This document shows, piece after piece, positions 11,935 through 25,088 of a DNA stretch of 64,000 nucleotides. The notes beneath the pieces were generated by a model. It had not been told where the DNA came from. It saw only the letters and a list, made by a program, of their open reading frames with translations, and searched no databases. Position numbers and translations under genes: made by a program. The stretch lies in assembly GCA_003993805.1 (NCBI GenBank), contig RSEF01000001.1:68478124-68542123 (forward strand), written 5' to 3'. The stretch comes from Himantopus leucocephalus. Lineage: Eukaryota; Chordata; Aves; Charadriiformes; Recurvirostridae. Position 1 is the stretch's first letter, and each line of letters opens with the position of its first letter.

Positions 11935-14371
11935 TTACTGAGCCCAAGGAAGAAGGATAAGAAGCGGCAGACGGAGCCTTCCTTCCCATCAGGAGGCACC
12001 CATAAACATGGTCTTCCAGGAGGACACTGAAATGAGGTTTGACAGTGCCCAAGCCCCATTCAAGTCCCACGTCCCCTCCCACCAGGCACAAGGCCTGAAA
12101 ATCCTGTGCTCCATGTCCACAAGCAGAATCGCATCGTAGTGACATTGTTTTGTGCTCAAATTCTGCCTTTGCCATGCGTGCTATTTAAAATAGGGTATTA
12201 TAGATTTGGGTGAATTTATTCCTTTTGATATTACTGATAATCCGCAGAGCATTTTTTCTTTTCTACCAATAAAAATAACAAATCAATTATTTCAATTTCT
12301 ACCATGCTGGCAAGTGGAAGACTAAAAACGTACAACCAAAAAAAGCACAACAACTACTTTTGCAAGAGCGGGAAGTACCTCAGCATGGAAGAATGCTGCA
12401 TCTCAGAATATCTGTTACTTTTTAAGTTCCCATCTAATTTGTGAAGGCAGTGCTTTTTGTCTGACATCTTTGCTGAACTTATTGGTGTTGATGAAAGACA
12501 CCTGGATTTACCTGGCCAGCTCAGTTCAATCACAGCCTTGCACTGTAGACCTGCCAGGAAAATAAGACTTTCCTACTCTGCTGTGCACTCTGCTTTTCTG
12601 CCATGTAAATGAGACATGACCTTGGTTGAGAAGTGATGAGAAATACTTTCTGTATAAATGAAGCATCCACAAATGGGGTCTTACTCTATGTAGCAAGACG
12701 AGGGAAGATTAAACTTTAAAGCCTAGATTGCATCTTTTTTCCAAGACAGTCGGCTTGGAGACACTTCAAGGCATGTACAAGATGTCGTTGACAGATAAAC
12801 ACCACTTGTCAGCTTTACCTTCTGCCTCACAATGACCCAAAGGGTGACATTACTGTGTAAGCAACACATGCCCCATGGTGTCCTATAGCAGTCAGAGTGT
12901 TTCCTTTCTGACAGTAAATTCCAGCACACTGAGGCACTCGGCACCAAAGTCAAGAGCTAGTCCCTAGGTCACGGCAGCAGGCAAAACGGCAGGAGGAAGA
13001 AGGAGAGCAGCTTCTTTCTGTTGATCGCTTGGCTGGATCAGTCAGAAAAAATTAAGATGAGGGTTGCTAAGAAGGGAAAAGTGATGGGAATTTTGCCACT
13101 GACTTCAAGAGAGCCAGAGCTTATTTCGCTCTGTTTTTAAGAGGAAACTTGAAAGAGGACCCTGCAGCCAGGAGAGGAAAGATTGTTGTTCTGACTTCCA
13201 CAGGTGAAATTGGGAGCAGCTCCTCACTTGAGCTATGCCTAGGTAAGCAAAACCCATACGGGGTTTACATGCTCCATTGTGCTGAAAACTGTCTAATCGT
13301 GAATGCCTGATGCGGTGTAACAAACAGAAGTTTCTTTGGCCCCGATTTGATCTGTTCATTAAGCATGCAAAATTTACCTCAGCAGCGTACAAAGAGCACA
13401 TGATTTGCCCCAGCAGATTATGGTGTATCACGCTGGTATGGTGTCTCCAGCACCGGCCAATGAGGCTTGGGGTGAGGAAAACGCCCCTTCATCATTATAA
13501 ACCTAGGACTCTAATCTCGGGTTCTCTCTCAGAATTGCATTTTTTGTGTTCTAACTTGAATACAACATTTCAGCATTGAACTTGGTGGATTAATTTTAAA
13601 TTATTTTCAATGTTTTTGGTCTGTCTTATTAGAAGTTTGCAGAATTTCAAAAACATGCCTGTAGAAATTTTGCCCTTGAAATTCCTGGAATCCATAGCTA
13701 TCCCAACAATAACACAAATTTTCCCGAATTATTTTTTCCAAGTCTACTTCCCTACTGGTTACGTTTAGCATGTTCCAGCATCAAAATTCTGCATGTACCT
13801 CTGGCACCCAAAGACATACACCCTGTGTTATGGGAAATGCTAGCACAGGGGATTCCAAGTAAACTTGATTAAAGTTTCTGAGACAGTTCTAAAGTTATTG
13901 CGATGACAGAGGCAGATTTTGTAATTAGTGTTTATACAAAACCAGTCTTCTGTGTTAAAATTGTCACAAGCGTCCAAACTAGAGTTTTAGAAATATATTG
14001 ATATTAAAAAAATTTACTCTATCCTTTAGAATTTTAAATATTGCAGTCTTGCAAACTTTAATACTTCATAGAGGTAGAGAAATATTTCAACAATTCATAA
14101 TGAATTATGTAAGTCCAAGCGTCATAATTCATCAGCATTCAAAGAAAAGCATCCAAGTCCCAACCATAGAAGGGCTGAAAATAAAACTTTAACATTCACT
14201 CTATTTATTAGCCGGGAAATGTCGAAGTGTCTGTTCGCATTCAGGTTGCCACCGTCTAAGTTCACCTGTGCTATATAATGATCACTCTATGAAGGTATTT
14301 AACAGAAACACATTCAATTCCCAGATGTCCAAAGGAGTTCATATGCATCGTCATGAGCAGCTTCCTTAACT

Positions 14372-14420
14372 GGGGCATACCTCAGTTCTCTTTTTGTAAA
14401 GTGGGGATGACAACCCATTC
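14372..14420 (+). mobile_element. MIR-like ancient SINE fragment
   Basis: The sequence around CCTCAGTTCTC and then TTTGTAAAGTGGGGATGAC follows the conserved MIR segment (CCTCAGTTTCC...TGTAAAATGGGGATAAT). The similarity is short and by eye, and the flanks are not clearly alignable. Confidence 0.5.
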
Positions 14421-16945
14421 CTTTGCCCTACAGCTATCATCATGCCTTCTTTGTTCCCTTAGAGAACCTATGGAGTGCGCACTAGTACCTGTGTGTGCAG
14501 TGGAACCTTAATCTCAGTTGATACTATGATATATTGTTACTATTTACAATATCTAAAAAATCCTGCTGCATATAAATAGATGGAATAACAGGTATCAAGT
14601 TCTGGGGCTGATGTTCTCTTTTATCTATTAAATCACTTCTTAGCATAACTGCAGTATAATTATAACAGTACAATACGGTGGGCTAATTTATTTGACATAT
14701 TAATTGTATAGTTTCCTGATACAGGTAATTCAGTGCAGCTGCAGACTGCTACTGGCAGGATGGGCCCGTTCTCCACTCCGTTCTTTGTTCCTTCTCCTTC
14801 AACCAGGAGGTCTTGTTCCCTTCCTTGCATTGGACCTAGTGACTATGCAGAATGAGCCAGTTCAGCTTACTGATCTGAGGCGAATCCTACACACTTGGAG
14901 CAGGAGGTACTTTAGTTCTGCTGGCTTAGCTAGCTGTAGCAATACTCTCTAGCAGCCCTGTGGTTGCTAGACATGAGGCAACGGGAGCGCACAGCCGCAG
15001 GCAGGGGAGTGGGACTGTCCCTCTTAGCTGCAACCTACACACACATAGTGTTAGGTTTAACGGGAAATTATACCCTCGTTGTGTCAGAGGTCCAGTTTAT
15101 AAACATCCGCTTCCTATTCTGGAAGATAATTGAGGTACGTGTGAAGTATAATCTCTTAACTCCAAAAACGTCTGTTGCACGGAGATAGATTTTTCTTTAA
15201 TCCAAATCTTTTTTCCTTTGTATTGGGTGAAAAAAATCAAATTTGTTTCAACCACTGTGGAGTTGCACTGATTCACAGAGGAGAGTGAACATGGGCTGCA
15301 GGGGACATAAGTGAAAAGGCAGCACCATCCACGGGGAGAACAAAGCAAACCTGCAATAATTAGCTGTGAATCTCTGCTTTGGTGGAGGCCTTCCCCTTCT
15401 CACTAAGAAATGAGGGTTCTTCAGTTTTCATCAGTTGCTCTATGAGCCTGAGCTGTTCTCATAACTTTGTGGTTCCCTTCGAACTCGATGGTGGCATCAC
15501 CCTAGCTTCATTTATGAACACCTATTGGCTTTAAAAGGAATACATTGATGGTTTCTACTAGTATTTCCAAAGTCTTTATTCACTCTAAGTCGGTGCTGGG
15601 CTGGAAATCAGTGATGTCTTTTAAATGAGTGATGAGGAGATTTTCTAGGGGAAAACCCTGTATGTGGAAGATTCTGACGTGAAGTTTTTGAAGGACACCC
15701 AGCATGAATTTTAAAGATAGGCTGTAACTCAAATAGTTACATGAGTGGTAAGTTTAAACATTAAAAAAGGCTGTTAGAATCAGTTAACAACTTACTGTAT
15801 TAATTATGCTTCACAAATGGCCTGGTGAAAGTAGTCTAGAAAGAATATTTTACATATGAAGGAATACACAGAGACAAGTCATGTAATTCGAAGATCCACG
15901 TGAGGTATTGGGTCAAAGGACTGGACCCCACAGATATGACTCTCAGTCTTTGTCCTTGGCTCCCAGGCTAAGCTATATGCTATTTTCTGGATCTGTGAAC
16001 CCTGGAAGAGAAATCACAAGGGGATATATTTCGCTTTTGCCATGGGCTGTACATATGAAGTTCAGAACAGGCACTTGTTTTGATGTTTTGGGTGAGATCC
16101 TTTGTATGTAAGTTTTAGTGAGTCCAGTGACAGCTTCTGCATCTGACCTCATCTTTCCCAGCTATGCAGTCAGTGGAGATCTAGTCATCGGGCTCAGTTC
16201 AGTTACTTAAACATGATCACACGCAGCCATCCGAGAGTGCTCTCTGGCATCCGTCATGGCCTCCCATTGCCCCTGCACAGCATGTAGGTCATCAGTAAGT
16301 CTGGTGTCAAATCCGTCCCTCTTCCATATGATTGAGTAACTTCAGGCACCTCTAATGGCACTACACACATATGTTTAGGGAGCTGAACTAAGCCCTCATC
16401 AAATGGATTTAAGAGAGCAATGCAGAAGTGAATTTTAGGATAAGATGTCTCATATCTTGGACTTCAATGGCGAGCAGCCCACATGACAGTGTTCTAGTGT
16501 AGATCTCCAGAGAGCCCTACTCAATGCATCTTTCACAGAGATTAATGATTATGGGAGACTGTTAGGCTCATAACTACAACAATACATTGAATGCCCAAAA
16601 GTGAGCCCTCTCATGTGCTCCCTGCCTCTTCCTCAGGCTCTTCCCAGATGCTGCCTCATGTGTACCAAACCCCAGGGCTTATGCAGCTTCTCCCTGAGTG
16701 GCCACAGCAGATCAGCCCAGTTTGGCTTTTCACCCTCGCAGTGACTGTGCACCCACAGAGTTGTGTGTTAGACAAAGTCTTTCACCTGTGCTGAGCCACT
16801 CAGCTCCATCTTTTCTCCACCGCCACCTCCTAGACATGCTGTTGGCAGTGCAATGCATCTCAGTGTACAGACTTTACAGTCTGGGTTCTGACTATTCCTT
16901 TCTCAGTGGTAAAATGATGTTTTGGGCCAAATCTTTTCAGTTTAG

Positions 16946-16946
16946 C
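16946..16946. other. Single undetermined base (N)
   Basis: One N shortly before a 21-bp A-run, most likely a base-call uncertainty in the assembly. Confidence 0.95.
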
Positions 16947-16974
16947 NTGACTTGAGTCAGTTTGTTTCCTTAAC

Positions 16975-16995
16975 AAAAAAAAAAAAAAAAAAAAA
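16975..16995. repeat. Poly(A) homopolymer, 21 bp
   Basis: An uninterrupted A-run. It could be the tail of a retroposed sequence on the plus strand, but no recognisable element precedes it and no target-site duplication was identified. Confidence 0.85.
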
Positions 16996-17469
16996 GTTGG
17001 TATTGCAGGCACTCGTCTATGGGAAAAATTCTTCTTCCAAAAATAAACCCTTCCTGCTCAAGTTAGAGCCTGAGGCTTAAGGTATTAGCAGTCTGGAACC
17101 GTAACAATACAAACATATGAGAAGCCCAAATGGGGCTGAACAGCATTTGTGCACTATGCCGTCATTGCTTTCTTATCACCAGTTCAATAACCCTCGTGGG
17201 ATTGCTTCCGCAGGACTTTTTCCCTGCATATTAGCTGCATAAGCAGGAAGACTCTGTGCCATCTACTGGCATCTAAACAAACATGACAAACTTCTCTTTC
17301 ATTTCAAGTGCTAAATTTAAAAAAAGTTCTGTGGCTTGAAATATATCTACAGTAAAATGATCATTTATATGGTTGAAAATGCTTTTTTGTATAAACTTCT
17401 CAGGCAGGCAGTGGCAGCACCCAGCAGGAGCCAGCCACAGTCCCAGACTGTCAGTCACAACACTTACAG

Positions 17470-18015
17470 AGTCATAGAATGGTTTAGATTGGAAGGGACC
17501 TTAAAGATCACCTAGTTCCAACCCCCCTGCCATGGGCAGGGACACCTCCCACTAGACCAGGTTGCTCAAAGCCCCAGCCAGCCTGGCCTTGAACAATTCT
17601 AGGCATGGGGCCTCAACAATTTCTCAAGCCTGTCAAGGCCCCTCTGGATGGCACCCCTCCCCTGCAGCGCATTGACCATACCACGCAGCTTGGTGTCATT
17701 GGCAAACTTGCTGAGAGTGCACTCAATCCCACTGTCCATGCCACCGACAAAGATGTTGAACAACACTGGTCCCAGCACAGACCCCTGAGGAATGCCACTC
17801 ATCACTGGTTTCCACTTCGGCATCGAGCCGTTCACTGCAACTCTTTGAGTGTGACCATCCAGCCAGTTCTTTATCCACCCAGTCGTCCATCCATCAAATC
17901 CATATCTCTCTGATTTAGAGACCAGGATGTCATATGGGACAGTGTCAAACACTTTGCATAAGTCCAGGTAGATGATGTCAGTTGCTCTTCCCTTATCCAC
18001 CAAAGCTGTAACCGT
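17470..18015 (-). mobile_element. CR1 LINE copy, 5'-truncated and internally deleted
   Basis: On the minus strand the element opens with reverse transcriptase coding sequence (18015 to about 17620) and ends in a CR1 3' tail (17620-17470) containing an ATTCTATGA terminal unit. The RT part shows [33 protein letters not shown] and the active-site block as KFANDTKL. The tail is joined directly after ...LDRLEK, so the rest of the RT domain, the ORF2 3' end and much of the 3' UTR are missing. CR1 elements retrotranspose by target-primed reverse transcription and are usually 5'-truncated as here. This copy cannot move itself: most of ORF2 is gone, and the first Asp of the usual FADD catalytic motif is Asn. 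Confidence 0.92.
17599..18003 (-). pseudogene. CR1 reverse transcriptase fragment (134 codons), nonfunctional
   Basis: An open segment encoding the middle of the CR1 RT domain (fingers/palm), continuous upstream as TVTAL before a stop. FAND replaces the canonical FADD, removing one metal-binding aspartate. The last codons (about L-R-P-H-A) are read from the joined 3' tail rather than from RT. It is a remnant of a selfish element, not a host gene. Confidence 0.88.
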
Positions 18016-18962
18016 TGTGAGTCACACAGTAAATCATTCCTACAGGCATTTTGGCCAAGTCACCTGGACAGTACTCCACACTCCCTCTACTACTGCCCTC
18101 TCACCTTCTCTGGGTTAGCACTTTAAGCAGTTACTATCATTTCAGCTAGTTTCTTCGCACCCTCCTTTGGCAGTTATGGATAGCTTCAGCACTGATCACA
18201 GGTAGCAATGATAACTGCACTCTGACGTGGACCAGGGACACTCTCAGGGTCTGTTGCATATTCTCAGGCTGTCTGGTCTTTGGGACTACCTGAAAATGGT
18301 CATTTCCTAAACCCTGCTGCTAGTTTCACCAGCAGCCACCCAGCTAAGGTGTCCAGGGACTTCCAGTATATTCCAGGAGAGACTATTAAGTCTCTTCATA
18401 TTCCTGCTCACCCCTATCTCCTGTCTCAAATCTCTCAACCTCTCTTGTTTCTTTTGTTAGTGCTCTGCGATTATTGTCTGTTATGTGCTTTTGCCAAGGA
18501 TCAAGCTGCAGAGAACTATAAAAATAGAGGGAAAAAACAAACTATCAGATTTCTGCAATGTCAAAAGGATCAGCCAGTAGGTTGTGTGTAGCACTATCAT
18601 TTTTCCTTGGCATTAAAAGTTATGAATAGGAATAAATGTCACATTAGTGAATGTCACATAATTTCCTGAATATGATTGTGCCTGGTTTAAAAAAATATTA
18701 AAAAAGACAGAATTTAAAAGTGGCTACCAAACCCAACATTCAAATGTTAATCTAGTTTGCAGGAGCCCTAAATTGTCACAGAGAGCTGCAGTCTATGCAG
18801 TACTGTCAAAGTTAGTCACAGCAATCTGAATATGGGCTTAAGAACCCAAGTTCAGGCTCCTAGTTTTTAAAATCCCAGTCTTAGTTTAATAAAAATGAGC
18901 AGGTATGCCAGTGGAGTTTATACTGCTTAATAATGGATACGCAGACCAGAATGTCTAATCCC

Positions 18963-19045
18963 ATCATCTACCACTGTCACTCCGAGCAAGCCAGTCTTTG
19001 CTCAGTTCTCATACTTAAAGAACTGAAGAAAATGGATGAAAATCT
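18963..19045 (+). mobile_element. Possible MIR-like SINE relic
   Basis: The blocks CTACCACTGTCACT, GAGCAAGCCAGTCTTTGCTC and AGTTCTCAT occur in the order of MIR's CTGCCACTTACT...GGGCAAGTCACTT...CTCAGTTTCC. The resemblance is weak and diverged. Confidence 0.35.
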
Positions 19046-22000
19046 CCATTTCCTGTTGCTGGTGACAATGAAAATCATTTAACTGGGAGAAGTCCATCTC
19101 TGGCTTCCTGGTCACTTAAAGCTGCTAAACCCACCAACCGAAATGGAGAAGGAATCCTCAGGAACTGAGCAAGTTATACAATGGATAAGAAAGTTAAAAT
19201 CTTTCTCCCTCCTGCCATGCAGGTCTGTGGCACACCACGCAGGTCAACTTTCATCCTGATTTGGGAGCCGTATAAATCTCAGGATAAGACAGTCTTTGTC
19301 CTGGTAGTCAGACATCTGTAAGAAGGCTACTGACACACACAGAGTCTTTATTCAGAGGGAGTTAGTGTCTTCAGGACAATAAGAACTTAAGGAAGAATTT
19401 AAACATGAAAATGAAAGAGTTATAAACTAGAAGTAATTCCATTTCTACAAGAGGCCTTAGAAAAAGAGGGAGTTGTGAAAGAAAATGTTTGGATGTTGTG
19501 ATAGGTAGGATGAAAGAGATGCAAGCAAAGAAAGTTAAGGCTGGATTATGGCACCTTCAGGGCTTAGGAGGGTTAGAACATGAAATGCAATTTGGTACGA
19601 TGAAGAAGGAGGGAGCAGTGAAAAGATTCAAAGCATGTAAATTACCAAAGAGTTGAGTGATTTTATTGATAACTTCATCCTCTATTGCATTACAAAGTGA
19701 GGTTAAAGTGCAAAGGGATATTTAGTCTGAAGATTATATGAATGACTGAAATAACTCTAGCGTAAGCCACAATGATACCAACCGACATGTTAGATTAGCC
19801 ATACTCGTTCATACGGTTTTGGTGTATGAACAAACATATTTACACAGGGGTACGCTTCTCCCCATGTACTTGTCCCACTGAACATGTAGAACATGACCCC
19901 AGGTGCTGGTGGGAAAGTATGAAGAGGCCTCTGGAATTCAAGGAAAATGTAAAAACCCATAATTCCCTGAAGAAACTCTGCTACACTCCAGGTAAGGGTG
20001 TCATTCCCTTGTGCTTGCAGAAAGAAGGGCAAGGGTGACCCGCGCTTGACTCTTCCACAGCAAGAAAAGGTTTTGGCAGAACAAATTCAGTTGTCCCTGA
20101 AGCTGCCCATTTATCAGAAGTCTAAATAACTTCATCCACATTTACACAAGCTAAAAAAAAATGAGAATATATCAGCCATCATGTTTCAAGATGTAAAGGA
20201 ACATCCAACTGCCCACAGTTAGACAGACATTGACTTAAACAACATTTTTAACCTCTCTGCGGGATCTCATGCTGGCAAACACTGCAGAACAAATGGCCTC
20301 TGACAGGATGCAAAGTGTTCTTGTGTTCTTATAAAGTTGGTTTCTTATCTTATCCTGTCCTAGACACTAAATTATCCTTCCTGCCCTTAGCGTTTTGTGT
20401 GGAAAAACTGACTAACTTACTGAGAAAAGATCTGTTGTAAATAATACTAGCCCTTATTTTTGTGGCTACTTAGTAAATGGTGCTACCAGGAGCCATCAAG
20501 CTCACACTAAGTACTATTCTGCTTACTCAACAAGTGAGAACGTATCAACGAGCAAAGTGTGCTTGCTGGAGGTGATTGGGGGAACAAAATGTGCTCTCTC
20601 TCCTCCTTAATATCAACTTATAATCTAACTTTATAGGAATGTCTATATGAGATGCCCTTTGGACTGTTGTATATATATCTCGGATTACATTTATTGAGTT
20701 GCTTAGCAGGTCACACACCCCATTTGATAAAAGCTTATAATGCTGAGAACTGAGCAATAATTTTCCAAAACCTCATAGTTTTCTGATGTTTTCTACATAG
20801 CAAAGATTATAGGGTTGTGGCTTTATATTTTCCTGGGTTTAATTCCCTATATGCTGTTCTGTTATTAACGGAATCTATCACGTTTGCTTTTTTCACTTTC
20901 CCTCCTCGTTTTTGTTGAAGTAAAAAATCTCCATCTTGGAATCTGCCACCTTGTACGTCCAGCCACCCACTTTAATGCTGTTTATTTGTCTCAGTTTCCC
21001 AGTCTACCCACATTTCTCTTTTACAGTGTTATACACAGTGAAGCTTCTGGAAGAAGGCACTGGAGGACACGTCTTTGAGTCAGTGTTGCCCTTCAAACTC
21101 ATCGTTCCTGCTACCAGCAGAGGTGCACGTCTTCAAGTATGTTCTCCAGTGAGCACTGTGGAGCAGACACGGTCTGCCCATTCAACTGATAAGGCTGACA
21201 GCGTCAAACCCAGATGAACAGGTTTAAATCTACTAACTTCCCTTCTAGGGGATGCAGCTCCTTTCTTGAGATCTATCACTGAGGCATATTTTGGCTCAAC
21301 CTTTCTAGACACCTCCTCTTCACTGACATTGCTTTCCTCACTGGCGGTATCACGGAGGCTGTATTGCGCTGGCAGTATCCCTTGGCACAGCGTCAGTCTG
21401 ACTCATCTTCCGTATCATTCCAGTTTCTGAAAACAGCTGCAGCTGTCAGAGGTTTGCAGTTACTTTGAAGCATTATGATAAAACTATACTTGCTAAATTA
21501 TTCTGGTAAATACAGCCTCCATGGCATCAGGAGAAAAGTACAAAAAATGAAGTCTCTTGCAATGCGTTACGGTCAAGATGCCCCAGACTTGCTCGACTTT
21601 GAGCAATTGCAATCAGTAAGTGCAAACCAAAAGTTAACACCCTGTTGCAGGGTGGAGAGGAAAACAATATAATAGAAAATGTAAAAGTAGAACTGCAAAA
21701 TATAATGTAGCATAATGTAACACATAATGTAATGTAGCCATCTTTACAATGGAATCTTTCGCTATTACTTGAATTTGTGTTTACTGTGCACTGGCAGTGT
21801 TTCATAAGTGTAGTATTTTTTCCACTAATTTATCATGTCTTCTTAAGGGCACAGTAACAGGCAACACTTCTTACCTCCTGCATAGTTCCTGGAAGCCTTA
21901 ATATCTTTCTTGCATGTATGGTGAGTACAATTTGTCATATGCACCTAATTTACAGATATGTACATGCAAACTGCACTCCAAGTGCTGACTCTCTCCGTTT

Positions 22001-24904
22001 ATTAAAAAGAGGCCCATGCATAATATCAGCACCTAGCAAACAAATACGCATATGAGTAACTTGGCTTGAAAGAATAGGTCCACTAATTTAAACACAAGAA
22101 TTTGCACTACAGTGATGAGTAAGTCCTGCCATGTAAGCCAACCCGTTTAAAAGATACCGACCCAGTATTTAAGCTGGATAGTGGTAGCAGGTTCAGTTAT
22201 GGCAGACAGGAATACAGCACAGGCTGCAAAACCCATGCAAGAGTTTGGAGGGGCTTTGCAGGCTGTGCAGAGCCCCGTGATACTGTGGCTATACTACAAT
22301 CAGCCCTTGAAATAGTTTTCTTAAAACTGCAGCTATGACACGGCAGACTTGATCTCTGAATATCCGGTGGTTCAGCTCTAACCTACTGTTTCTGAACTGT
22401 CCTGAGAATTATTTTCACCATCCCACCCAGGAACTGGAAAAAAAAAGGGATAGGTGTACTGTCAAAGCTAGAAGACACATTACACCTATTTAAGAGACAA
22501 TTTTTAGAGCTTGTGTTTTCCTAAGTGCACTCTTTAAAATTAAATGGATTTATCATGTGCAATTATTTATGTGATTTCAAACTAAGTTAATGATGCTGGA
22601 TCAAACACATTTTTCCATAAAACAACCCATATTCTACAAAATTGTCAAATAGCAATGTAACAAGTCTTTGCTGGAGCATACAAAGATTTCTATTTAATTT
22701 CAGTGATTTTATACATTTTCCTGCCAAGGAGAATCCTGTCATTCAAGCCAAGCCCTGGGTTCCCTTTCTGAAGTCTGATGATAATACAGAGACTGGCTTT
22801 CACTTTTTTTCTAAAACATTTTCATCAAAACCAAACAGGGTGTCAAGACACCCGTTGCAGTGAGGGTGGTAACAACATTTAACGTTTTTTGTCTTGGATC
22901 AGTTTATCACTAAACAGAGTTCCGAGAAAAATGAATACAGCCTGATGCCGATGGCCAGGACCAGCACAAGTGAGGTTAAACTGGCTGGGACCAAGAGGTA
23001 AGAATGTATGGAAAATCGTCCTAGCAGCGTGAAAAGGGAGGTGGAACAAAACATACGAAGCAAACTTCATTTTAATTATTCCTTGGGTCACAATATTCTA
23101 TTTCTGTGTAATTTTTTAAAGATATAAGAATTTCAGTTTGCCCCCAAACTAAGTTAGAGGTTCAGAGCAATGCTGTTTTCTTGCAGTGTAATATGTGCAG
23201 GCAGCCAGTTGACATTTATGTTGTTTCGGAGTAATATATCACAAGGAAAACAAGCAGTTGCCATTCCTGATGATGTCAAGCTGATGGCATGATGGAAGTC
23301 TTCATACTATCCCTGGAATTGCAAGACAGGAGACACTTGCTGTCTGGGCAGCCGTAGGCAAGGGCTACTTTGCATAGTAGCCACTGTGCTCTTGGAAGTG
23401 GAGATATCAGAGGAGTTATATCTGAAGTCAGAAAAAATAGGAATGGGTTCACACTTTTGCAACACCCCTTGGCTTTCTTGCATTCTGTTTTAAAGGTCTT
23501 TTAAATTTTCATTTATCCCTGTATTCCCCACTGCTGGCTACAGCCAGAGCTCTGGAGGAAGAGTAGCTGTTTCTACCCTCCCTGCCAGAAGCTATAAGCA
23601 CATACCGTGACTAAAGCTCAAGACTGACTATTTCATGAGAGGTTTCATGATAACTCCAGCCAAGAGGCTCTGACAAGATTTGAGTAATCACTACAGCTTT
23701 GGCACTTATCTAAACTGGACAGTTCACTTACTGCCTAATTCAGATTAAATGTCTGCACAGAGAAATGAGAAACCTTTTCCACCCAGCAGGGGCAGTTGGT
23801 TCTGTGGATTCAGATAGCAGGCTTCAATAGGGCCAACTTGGAGCTGGTGAGTAAGAGACAGGCAACGGTTGGCTCCGTCCCCTCACCACTATCTCCCATG
23901 CAGAGTGGCTAAGCTAGCGTGAGAAAGAAGATTAGTAACAAATTACTCCCTTCTTCTCCGTAACTCCTGGAAGAAAGGATGATGCAGGAAGGATCCTCCT
24001 GCTCAGAGGTTTGCCTCCAACTCAGACCACCAGCTCACTCCTGTCCTAGCCCAGCTTACCCACCACCTGTTCCTCAGAGCTGTGCCCAAAAGTTACAGTC
24101 TAGTCCAGTTACATCAAAAAAAGAGAAAGGGAGAAAAAAGATGGAAACTCTCGCATTACACAGGAGCTGGGAAACAGGAAAAGCTTTTTGGTGATCTGTA
24201 GAGGAGGACAGCACAGCACTGATGCAAGAGGATGACAGCAACAAGAGATTTAAAATTAATCAACTCTAGTTCTTACAAGGGTACAATAATGAAAAAAAAG
24301 AAGCCAAAGGTATGATTAAAGAGGTGATAGCAAACAATTGTTCTAGTAACCCTGACATTTCTACACATGTTCAGAAGAATGCTTAAGTTTCTGTAAATGT
24401 CAAAAGTTGGAAAAGAGACAAAGTGAAAGAACAGAAATGTTGCGATCCTCAAAAAGACTAGAGAGAGAACCGGGTAACTCTAGCTCTGGCAGCCTGACTT
24501 CAGTTCCAGGTAAAATATTAGCAAAACCTGAGAGGAGCATCTATTTTTAGATGGATAGAGCAGACAAACCTATTGGCTTAAAGCCAAGAGGGATTTGTGA
24601 ATCAGACAATGCCAAAGAAATCTGATAGCCTTTTTTATTATGGTATCTGAGTGGGTGGGTTTTTATAAAAAAGACCTGTGCCATATGGAAACAGTTTAAA
24701 TAATGCCTGGATAAGAATTCAATAAAGTGACGAGCAAGCACTTTACATGCATACTGTGTCCTTACAGAAAGTCCTTGTCCTTCTTTAAAGGGTATCCTTT
24801 TACCCAGGTTCTTTCTTTATGACAAGGCAAAACAGGTTTTGCTCAACATAATTCAGAAAATAAACACAGGACAGACATATTAAAAGACAGCAGACTGTCC
24901 CACT

Positions 24905-25088
24905 TGACATTTCTATCTCTTTCTTTCTTTCTTTTCCTCTCTCTTCTTTTCTTGCTCTCTATTTATCTCTTTCACCCCTTCTCTCTCTCTCTCCCCTTCT
25001 CCTTATATCTCTCTCTCTCCCCTTTTATCTTCCTCTTGCCCTTTCTCTTTCTCCCTTTCCTTCTCTCCCACCTGTTTTCCCTCTCTTA
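24905..25088 (+). repeat. Long polypyrimidine (CT-rich) tract
   Basis: About 185 bp of nearly uninterrupted C/T on the plus strand, made of TCTCTC, TTTC and CCCTT units. It produces a low-complexity open frame of Ser, Leu, Phe and Pro that is not a gene. Homopurine-homopyrimidine DNA of this length can adopt triplex (H-DNA) structure. Confidence 0.9.

Noticed and set aside
16975..16995. Poly(A) run considered as the tail of a processed pseudogene
   Set aside because: No coding similarity, element boundary or target-site duplication was found upstream.
20984..21020. CTCAGTTTCCCAGTCTACCC considered as a MIR relic
   Set aside because: Only one short block matches and neither flank continues the SINE.
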